In this document: in pieces, positions 1 to 4,909 of the stretch
Position numbering within the stretch: position 1 is the stretch's first letter
Layout: each line of letters starts with the position of its first letter
NCBI GenBank assembly: GCA_001766655.1
Contig: MJCC01000027.1
Coordinates: forward strand, 118,211-129,126
Source of the DNA: Phytomonas francai
Lineage: Eukaryota > Euglenozoa > Kinetoplastea > Trypanosomatida > Trypanosomatidae
Direction: 5' to 3'
DNA length: 10,916 nt
The notes under the pieces: model-generated
What the model was told of the DNA's origin: nothing
What the model saw: the letters and a program-made list of their open reading frames with translations, nothing else
The model's database searches: none
Translations under genes and position numbers: made by a program

Positions 1-1068
1 GGCCGATCCACGGCCGCGCTTCCCGGGCCTCCCGCGCGGGGGCGTCGCCGGGGCCCGCGCGCGCGCGTGCGCCGCGACCTCGCGCCCGACGACCGCCCGG
101 CCGATCTCGCGGAGCGCCGCGAGCGAGTAGGCCGCGAAGCCGAGTTCCTCCAGCATCCCCGGCGCGACCGGCGCGAGCTCGCGCGTGTTCGAGATGAAGA
201 CGAGCGCGAGGGCGGCCGGCCGCGCGAAGGACCAGGCCGCGAGCCCCGCCAGCAGCCCCCGCGCCGCCGGCCGCGCGTACTCGACCTCGTCGAGCACCAC
301 CACCTCCAGCGCGGCCTCCGCGGGCGAAAGCGGGCCGCGCGCGTCGACGGCGGGGCGGGGCCTCAAAAGGCCCGGGAGGGCGTCGAGGAGGGCGGGGCGG
401 GGCCGCCGCGCCCCCCCGCGAAGGCTCTCCGCGAGCGCCGCGAGCAGCTGCTGGGGGCCGAGGTCCGCGCAGTTGACGTAGTGGCCCTGCAGGGCCGGCC
501 GCCCCGACGAGCCCCGCCGCGAGGGCGAGGGCGAGGACCGCGGCGCGGCCCCGTAGAGCCCCGCGTACTGCGCGCGAATCGCCGCCATCGTCGGCCGGCG
601 CGGCGGCGAGGGCGCGGGGCCCGGGGAGTCCCCGCTCGCCGCGGACTCAACCGCCCCCTCCGCCCCGCCCTCGCTCGTCGCGTGGGGCGGCGCCTCCGGG
701 GGCTTCTCGAGCCTTCGCGACTTACGCGGCGAGGCCGCCCTCCCGGCCGCCTTTGGCTTGGGTTTATCGCAGGGGAGGCCCTGGGGGTGTAGAGAGCGCA
801 GCGCGCGCAGCGTCGTCGAGGTCTTCCCGCTCCCGCAGGCTCCGAAAATGAACAGCGCGCGGGAGTGCCGACGCTGCACACGGGCCTGCAGAAACGATAG
901 AATCGCGCCGTACTCCGCCTCCCGCCCCGGCAGTGGTGTGAAATCGTCGTCGTCGTCGTGGTCGACCTCGACGTTTTCTTCCTTTTTCGCCTTCGTCTCC
1001 ACGGCGATAGAACCCTCGGTCGACTTAGCCGCGGAGACGGCACGTCCTTTCACGATCTTTGGCGGCAT
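1..1068 (-). CDS. Orc1/Cdc6-family AAA+ ATPase, replication licensing (3' end beyond left edge)
   Basis: This frame is open from an ATG at 1068-1066 to the window edge (356 codons seen, no stop). An acidic run (DHDDDDD, about residues 36-42) precedes the family's LPGRE entry motif (46-50). Walker A follows as GACGSGKT (76-83). The next conserved strand reads YVNCADL (197-203), as in Cdc6/Orc1. Walker B is VVVLDEVE (256-263). The sensor-1 strand, VFISNT (290-295), resembles the ISN/IANT motif of this family. Known members load MCM helicase at origins using ATP. Residues about 95-200 form a Ser/Pro/Arg/Ala-rich insert, with full CDK consensus sites at S113, S154 and S181; Orc1/Cdc6 proteins normally have only a short link here. 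The sensor-2 and winged-helix parts would lie off the window. A short N-terminus without a BAH domain, together with the VNC strand, leans towards Cdc6, but Orc1 or a merged Orc1/Cdc6 is equally allowed. The family call is firm; the subfamily is open. Confidence 0.86.
   Translation of the reverse strand, partial: MPPKIVKGRAVSAAKSTEGSIAVETKAKKEENVEVDHDDDDDFTPLPGREAEYGAILSFLQARVQRRHSRALFIFGACGSGKTSTTLRALRSLHPQGLPCDKPKPKAAGRAASPRKSRRLEKPPEAPPHATSEGGAEGAVESAASGDSPGPAPSPPRRPTMAAIRAQYAGLYGAAPRSSPSPSRRGSSGRPALQGHYVNCADLGPQQLLAALAESLRGGARRPRPALLDALPGLLRPRPAVDARGPLSPAEAALEVVVLDEVEYARPAARGLLAGLAAWSFARPAALALVFISNTRELAPVAPGMLEELGFAAYSLAALREIGRAVVGREVAAHARARAPATPPRGRPGKRGRGSA
1058..1065. promoter_or_regulatory. 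E2F-like octamer overlapping codons 2-4 of the Orc1/Cdc6 gene
   Basis: TTTGGCGG fits the E2F/DP consensus TTTSGCGS. It lies directly inside the start codon of the Orc1/Cdc6 gene, so coding constraint may explain it. A second identical octamer lies at 1210-1217. ORC1 and CDC6 are known E2F targets in animals and plants; function here is inferred. Confidence 0.25.
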
Positions 1069-1104
1069 CGCTTTCGATGATGTGTTAAAAAACACAAAGT
1101 TGGC

Positions 1105-1121
1105 TTATATTTATATTTATA
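1105..1121 (-). promoter_or_regulatory. Candidate TATA box for the Orc1/Cdc6 gene
   Basis: Read on the minus strand this is TATAAATATAAATATAA, two overlapping TATAAATA matches ending about 36 bases before the ATG. The spacing would fit a short leader. It is an AT-rich tract in an AT-rich gap, so chance is a real alternative. Confidence 0.35.
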
Positions 1122-1209
1122 GGTATGTGCGTGTGTAGATGGAAAACCAAGGTACTATCAATGGTAATAAAAAGAAAAAGTGCCTCTATGTATGATGCTA
1201 GGATTCACC

Positions 1210-1217
1210 TTTGGCGG
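1210..1217. promoter_or_regulatory. Upstream E2F-like octamer of the Orc1/Cdc6 gene
   Basis: A second TTTGGCGG lies about 145 bases upstream of the Orc1/Cdc6 start and is non-coding. By eye I saw no further copy of this octamer in the window, but I did not count all consensus variants. The match to the E2F consensus is seen directly; binding is inference. Confidence 0.3.
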
Positions 1218-1229
1218 AATCCAATGATA

Positions 1230-1262
1230 AATCTATTGATCTTGCGTAAGTCAATCTATTGA
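1230..1262. repeat. Pair of 10-base direct repeats, AATCTATTGA
   Basis: AATCTATTGA occurs at 1230-1239 and again at 1253-1262, starts 23 bases apart, which is about two helical turns. The second copy sits within TCAATCTATTGA, itself an inverted repeat with a two-base centre. It lies upstream of the Orc1/Cdc6 gene and could be a paired protein site or chance. Confidence 0.4.
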
Positions 1263-1664
1263 GAGCAAATTATTAATAACTCTATCGCGGTATGTCTTTT
1301 ATGGATGTTGATATGTGGAAATAAAAATGGGTAAAGTGAAAAAATGGGCAATCCAAAGGATCGAACACAGCTATTCAATTCGTTCTATTCGTTGAAAGGA
1401 CGATCGCAGGCAACCCGCAACGAATGCACATCGGGAAACGTTTAAAACACAGCAAATTGGATAAAGAAACCTAGCGAGTCCCGCTTTGTGAGTAACCTTC
1501 CCCACGCATTTAGTAAGAACGGGGGAGGGGGGATAGGTCAAGGGCTTGAACCCATTTGCTTTTTCAAAACAACCATTCAGATTAGCGCACTATACGTATA
1601 TATATATGAATATGTATGTATATAGGTGTGTGTGTGTACAGGTTTTCCCTTTGGTTACTCAAAG

Positions 1665-1712
1665 CCACCACCACCACGACGACGACGACGACGACGACGA
1701 CCACCACCACCA
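1665..1712. repeat. Symmetric compound microsatellite (CCA)4(CGA)8(CCA)4
   Basis: Counting bases gives exactly four CCA, eight CGA and four CCA units, 48 bases with no interruption. It lies 281 bases downstream of the YIP1 stop on the transcribed side, so it may be in the 3' untranslated region or between transcripts. Frames crossing it give His4-Asp8-His4 or runs of Arg, Gly or Val and are probably not genes. Confidence 0.95.
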
Positions 1713-1964
1713 CCCGCTTCGCTATGCATATCCTCCGCCTCTCCAGTCGTGGCAACAATCGAAGCAGCGCCATTCGAAAAGACCGGAGATGCGAGCAGCG
1801 TACTAATTACATATGTAGGGAAACCAAAATAGCCAAAGTCCCTTAAAAGGTTTATAACCGTCCGAGAACAAGGTGCGAAACGGGCATGCAAGCAGCCCCC
1901 CTGAGAAACCATCACCCAGGACGAAGCCGACCCCGATCGCGCGAAAGCGGGGGAATCCGTTTTT

Positions 1965-1979
1965 ATAATAATAATAATA
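1965..1979. repeat. (ATA)5 microsatellite just after the YIP1 stop
   Basis: Five ATA units end 13 bases from the YIP1 stop codon on its downstream side. On the gene's sense strand this is TAT/TTA-rich, so it would be part of the 3' untranslated region. No AATAAA signal accompanies it. Confidence 0.85.
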
Positions 1980-1992
1980 AACAAAAGAAACC

Positions 1993-3096
1993 CTAAAAGA
2001 TGGTGAGCGCGGCGAAGGCGGCGTAGAAGAGCGCGGCGGGGTAGAGCACGAGGAAGCGCTGCGGCTCCATCGCGAGGGCGCCGACGAGCAGCCGCGTCGC
2101 GCACCACGCCGACCACGCGATCACGACGGCGGCGGCCGCGAGCAGCCGCCCGCCCCCCCCGCCGAGCAGCCAAACCTCGAGCGCCCGCAGGGCGGCCAAG
2201 GCGAGGCCCGGCAGGAGCGCGTAGCCGAGGCCGCTCACGACCACCGCCAGCGGCGCCCCCCCCTCCCGCAGAAGCCCGAGCAGCCCCTTGAAGAAGACGA
2301 GCCCGAGGACGCAGAGGCTGTAGATCGCGCTGAACTGAATCGTGCCCTGCAGCGAAAGAAGGCCGGCGAGCGCGAGCGCGAAGAGCAGCGGCCCCGCCAG
2401 CTCCGTCTGCTCGCCGGCCGCCGAGGAGGAGAGGGGGGGGACGCGCGCGAGGGGGTTCAACGCGACCCGCGCCCGCCGCCCGATCGCGCCGAGGTCGACG
2501 CCGAGCTCCTCGAGAAGCGGGCGGTCGTCGTCGGGGCAGCCGAAGCGGCGCTGGTGGGCCGGCGCCGGCGCCCGCTTCCCCCCCTCGCCGGGCCCGTCGA
2601 GGTCGCCGAGAAGCCCCGCCGCGGCCGCCCGAAGCGCCCCCCGCCAGCCCGCCGGAGGCGAGAGGGGCGCGGGGGGAACGGCGGCGGGCGCGAAGGGCGC
2701 GGCCGCCTCCGCGAGCGGCTTGCCCTCCGCGGGGAGCGGCGTCATCGACATCGGCGGCGGCGCGAGGAAGGGGACCGAGGTCGTCAGCGGCGCCGCGCTC
2801 GCGTTCCCGACGGACGAGGACCCGCTCCGCGCGTGGACGGCCTCGCCGATGCGCACGCTCACCGGCGAGGCCGCCGCCGGATCCCCGCGGCGCGCGTGCG
2901 AGGCCGCCGAGCCCGCCTCGCTCAGGGCAAACCCGCCCGGCTCGCCAACGCCCCGCCGGACCAACGTCGGGCCCGCCGAAGAGGTGAACGGGGCGATGCG
3001 GGCGAGCGGGAACGCACCCGCGCCGGGCACCCCCTCGCCGTACCCCCGCGGGTAGCTGAACCCCTCATAATGCCGAGTCCCCTTCGAGCCGCTCAT
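1993..3096 (-). CDS. YIP1: Yip1/YIPF5-type Golgi membrane protein
   Basis: This encodes 367 residues from the ATG at 3096 (MSGSKGTRHY). The frame stays open for 11 codons upstream but has no ATG there. The N-terminal half (about 1-185) is Ala/Pro/Gly-rich and probably cytosolic. The family signature then appears: RPLLEELGVDL (192-202), TELAGPLLFALALAG (231-245), GYALLPGLAL (291-300) and, near the end, ALAMEPQRFLVLYPAALFY. These match human YIPF5 PPLLEELGINF, TDLAGP, GYCLLP, ALAMEGQQLL and YPCALLYG. About five hydrophobic segments lie between residue 233 and the end, as is usual for YIPF proteins. Members cycle between ER exit sites and Golgi, bind Yif1 and Rab/Ypt GTPases and assist COPII vesicle transport. 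The coding sequence is very GC-rich, unlike the neighbour at 3654-4091. The stop is TAG. The family call is firm. Confidence 0.94.
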   Translation of the reverse strand: MSGSKGTRHYEGFSYPRGYGEGVPGAGAFPLARIAPFTSSAGPTLVRRGVGEPGGFALSEAGSAASHARRGDPAAASPVSVRIGEAVHARSGSSSVGNASAAPLTTSVPFLAPPPMSMTPLPAEGKPLAEAAAPFAPAAVPPAPLSPPAGWRGALRAAAAGLLGDLDGPGEGGKRAPAPAHQRRFGCPDDDRPLLEELGVDLGAIGRRARVALNPLARVPPLSSSAAGEQTELAGPLLFALALAGLLSLQGTIQFSAIYSLCVLGLVFFKGLLGLLREGGAPLAVVVSGLGYALLPGLALAALRALEVWLLGGGGGRLLAAAAVVIAWSAWCATRLLVGALAMEPQRFLVLYPAALFYAAFAALTIF

Positions 3097-3132
3097 CCAC
3101 ACCTTTGCCGGCAGTTTCCAAGTCACCACCCC

Positions 3133-3165
3133 CTAAACCCAAAACAAACAAACAAACAAACAAAC
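3133..3165 (-). promoter_or_regulatory. Pyrimidine-rich tract and AG before YIP1, possible 3' splice or trans-splice site
   Basis: On the minus strand the GTTT repeat leads into TTTTGGGTTTAG, with the AG at 3134-3133, 36 bases before the YIP1 ATG. This arrangement resembles a 3' splice acceptor, cis or trans. No other evidence of splicing is visible, and the repeat alone may explain it. Confidence 0.2.
3142..3165. repeat. (AAAC)6 microsatellite upstream of YIP1
   Basis: Six perfect AAAC units lie 46 bases upstream of the YIP1 ATG, reading GTTT on the sense strand of that gene. It probably falls in the promoter or leader. Confidence 0.95.
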
Positions 3166-3449
3166 ACAAAGCCCAAGGCAAGAGAAACGGGGATGGCCCG
3201 AGTGGGGAAATGGAATGCCAAACAAATCTAATAAAAGCGTCACCCCCCTCGTGCAACCGAAAACGATTACAGCAAAAAAAGAGTTATGCGTGATACGAAG
3301 CACAATTTGGATGAATTCGAATCCAAACAAAGATGTATACACCGAAGAAGATGACCCCAAAAATGATAATTATAGAAAAGTATTGGAAATGGGATTTCTT
3401 TCGAAAGAAGTACAAAACTTTCCCTTTGAAGGAGCTCTTTGAGTATCCT

Positions 3450-3464
3450 AAAAAAAAAAAAAAA
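3450..3464. repeat. Homopolymer run of 15 A
   Basis: Fifteen consecutive A (T15 on the sense strand of the surrounding genes) lie between the small membrane-protein gene and YIP1. It could be a nucleosome-poor promoter element or a pyrimidine tract for RNA processing. Confidence 0.95.
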
Positions 3465-3653
3465 TGTGGGAATAGGGTGTTGACTAACGGACAAAATGAA
3501 AGACGATGAAGAGCAATGCACACAGATAACAGAGAGCGTCACACATAAAGAGGTAAAACATGAATAAATCACATTATTGTGATTCTTAGAATTAATACCA
3601 TTTCCTTTTAGGTCAATTCGTATCAATATTGAACGATGGAAAGGGCACATCGA

Positions 3654-4091
3654 CTAGTCCACTCCTACAACTCCTTGATGAAACCCATCCTCTTCTGAGT
3701 GATTTTTTGTAGAAAGGGCGTCCTTCGACTTCGTGTTTGTCGACGACGGGCTACTACTATCGGTTCTACCAGGTTTCTCCCTACCATTTTGAAAAGACGA
3801 CGACGGAAATACACGGTCGGTGTAGGAAAGAATAAATCGTAACAACCGTGCAAGACCATACCCTACGCCCACCACGAAAGCAAGCCCCAAGACGCGAACG
3901 AAAAAATTGGACCCCCCTAAGAAGATACTTAACACCACGTAGGCTGCCAAAATACCTAGAATGATGGAATCTAACGAGCTCAACAAGAAACGAGGTGCCT
4001 TTGACAACATGCCGTAGAGAATCGACTTTGGATCAAACATCGGCCCGCCCAGTCCAGGGCCCATATCTCCGCCGTAAGGAAAGCCAGCCAT
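3654..4091 (-). CDS. Small two-helix membrane protein, unrecognised
   Basis: This 145-residue frame runs from ATG at 4091 to TAG at 3656-3654. The first 25 residues are Gly/Pro/Met-rich (MAGFPYGGDM start). A likely amphipathic stretch, SILYGMLSKAPRFLLSSL, leads into two hydrophobic segments at about 41-59 and 63-87, joined by a short GGSN turn. The C-terminal 50 residues are polar, Ser/Lys/Asp-rich and probably disordered. That plan suggests a hairpin in a membrane with both ends on one side. I recognise no family. It sits between YIP1 and the ARFRP1-like gene, so a Golgi role is tempting but unsupported. The ATG is only three bases from a run of 12 C on the sense strand. Composition is ordinary, unlike GC-rich YIP1. 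The hydrophobic pattern makes it a credible gene. Confidence 0.68.
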   Translation of the reverse strand: MAGFPYGGDMGPGLGGPMFDPKSILYGMLSKAPRFLLSSLDSIILGILAAYVVLSIFLGGSNFFVRVLGLAFVVGVGYGLARLLRFILSYTDRVFPSSSFQNGREKPGRTDSSSPSSTNTKSKDALSTKNHSEEDGFHQGVVGVD

Positions 4092-4094
4092 TAT

Positions 4095-4113
4095 GGGGGG
4101 GGGGGGAAGGGGG
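4095..4113. repeat. G12-AA-G5 tract at the start of the small membrane-protein gene
   Basis: Twelve G (4095-4106), two A and five G lie immediately upstream of the ATG at 4091, giving a pure pyrimidine tract on the sense strand. Only ATA separates it from the ATG, so an AG acceptor between tract and start, as trans-splicing would need, is absent. Confidence 0.9.
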
Positions 4114-4273
4114 TTCGTTCGCTAAATTTTCTACCACAATAATAATAGAAATGCTAAATGGTATCCCAACTGAAATCGAACCTCATCGAAAGAAAGGGTT
4201 AAAGAAAAAATAAGATTAAAATACATAAGCAGATATACTGCACATTTCATCTAAAGGATGCCAACACGTCTTC

Positions 4274-4307
4274 ACTTCTCCTCTCAATTCCTTATAGAGA
4301 GAGAAGT
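4274..4307. repeat. Inverted repeat (11 pairs, one bulge, 11-base loop)
   Basis: The left arm ACTTCTCCTCTC (4274-4285) pairs with the right arm GAGAGAGAAGT (4297-4307) if one C is bulged. The loop is AATTCCTTATA. It lies about 180 bases upstream of the small membrane-protein start and about 600 downstream of the GTPase stop. The CT-rich arms could also arise by chance. Confidence 0.6.
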
Positions 4308-4718
4308 TTCACCTCACCATACTCTCTTCTTTCGCCCCCTTCCCAAAAAGATAGGAATAAAGTTATGAGGACTTTAAGTCATTTCGAAAAATAAATCATG
4401 AAGTCAACTTTTCTTCCTTCTGAAGAGGAAAGTGCTGATGTATTTGAGCGTAGAGAAATTAAATCAAGGTGAAGAGAAGGAAATGAAGAGAGGCCTAATT
4501 GGCTACACACACATTTGTTAGAAATTTGTATACAATAGATTACAAATACGTAAGACAAAACCCCACCTTTTCAACCACATCCCAGGTTACCCTAATGAAG
4601 CACTGGAGAAAAGGAATGAGATAAGAACTAAAGGAAAGATAAGGTAGAGTTTGCAATGGTATACAACTCTCGACTCCCTCTCCTGGCATCCCCGTTCCTA
4701 CGCAAACTTAGGCCTCCC

Positions 4719-4732
4719 CACACACACACACA
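4719..4732. repeat. (CA)7 microsatellite
   Basis: Seven CA units lie in the gap downstream of the ARFRP1-like gene. It is an ordinary dinucleotide repeat with no visible role. Confidence 0.9.
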
Positions 4733-4820
4733 AACGTGAGCCGATCCTACCAGCCCTAAATGTCCTTCCTTGTCTAGCCCTGATATGAGGAAACTAATCG
4801 TACAAACAGGGACTCATCCT

Positions 4821-4862
4821 CCTGACGTCAGGTCCATCGATCGATCTTCATGAAGAGATATC
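4821..4862. promoter_or_regulatory. Cluster of four adjacent perfect palindromes, one with a full CRE
   Basis: CCTGACGTCAGG (4821-4832), ATCGATCGAT (4836-4845), TCTTCATGAAGA (4845-4856) and GATATC (4857-4862) are each their own reverse complement and almost abut. The first holds TGACGTCA, the full CRE site bound by bZIP dimers in many eukaryotes. The cluster lies 48 bases downstream of the GTPase stop. It could be a 3' untranslated element or part of the control region for the next gene on minus. Confidence 0.55.
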
Positions 4863-4909
4863 GGTGAAGCTATTTAGATATGTCAAATTTAATGTCCGCA
4901 CGCTATTGT

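Larger units (their letters stand above)
1069..1992. other. Gap between the Orc1/Cdc6 and YIP1 genes
   Basis: These 924 bases hold no gene I can support. They carry the TATA-like tract, the E2F-like octamer and the direct repeats near the Orc1/Cdc6 end. Further right are a TATACGTATA palindrome (1591-1600), a short GT run (1626-1637), the CCA/CGA microsatellite (1665-1712) and an ATA run (1965-1979). Part of the right side should be the 3' untranslated region of YIP1. I looked for a tRNA around 1350-1560, where GGATCGAAC and GGGCTTGAACCC resemble T-arm pieces, but found no matching stems. Confidence 0.6.
3097..3653. other. Gap between YIP1 and the small membrane-protein gene
   Basis: These 557 bases hold the AAAC repeat and an A15 run (3450-3464, T15 on the sense strand). 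Open frames exist on both strands: 75 codons on plus at 3215-3442 and 127 codons on minus at 3267-3650. Neither shows a domain, and the minus one takes its Phe run from the A15 tract. I see no RNA gene. Confidence 0.55.
4092..4909. other. Gap between the small membrane-protein and ARFRP1-like genes
   Basis: This 818-base stretch contains no supportable gene. It includes the G tract (4095-4113), an imperfect hairpin (4274-4307), a CA run (4719-4732) and the palindrome cluster (4821-4862). An ATTAAA polyadenylation-signal variant lies on the minus strand about 20 bases past the GTPase stop. Confidence 0.6.

Noticed and set aside
67..792. Plus-strand 241-codon frame, and the minus 363-1043 frame in another phase
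   Set aside because: Both are Arg/Pro/Gly-rich shadows of the GC-rich Orc1/Cdc6 gene, whose own minus frame carries Walker A, Walker B and sensor-1 motifs.
1360..1560. tRNA-like pieces (GGATCGAAC; GGGCTTGAACCC)
   Set aside because: Neither strand gives a five-pair T stem around a TTCRANY loop or matching acceptor arms.
1665..1712. CRISPR-like or tandem functional repeat
   Set aside because: Units are three bases with no spacers; it is a microsatellite.
1546..1806. Plus frame with His4-Asp8-His4, a possible metal-binding protein
   Set aside because: The His/Asp run is just the CCA/CGA microsatellite, several other frames are open through it too, and the rest shows no protein-like pattern.
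1655..2173. Minus 172-codon frame overlapping the end of YIP1
   Set aside because: It uses another phase, starts inside the YIP1 coding region and runs through the microsatellite; no domain.
2342..3231. Two long plus-strand frames over YIP1
   Set aside because: They are opposite-strand shadows caused by high GC; YIP1 on minus has clear family motifs.
3215..3442. Plus 75-codon frame starting at an ATG
   Set aside because: It has no recognisable motif, lies opposite to all other genes and ends just before the A15 run. Possible but unsupported.
3267..3650. Minus 127-codon frame with a poly-Phe run
   Set aside because: The Phe run comes from T15; the His/Ser/Ile-rich sequence looks like translated AT-rich spacer.
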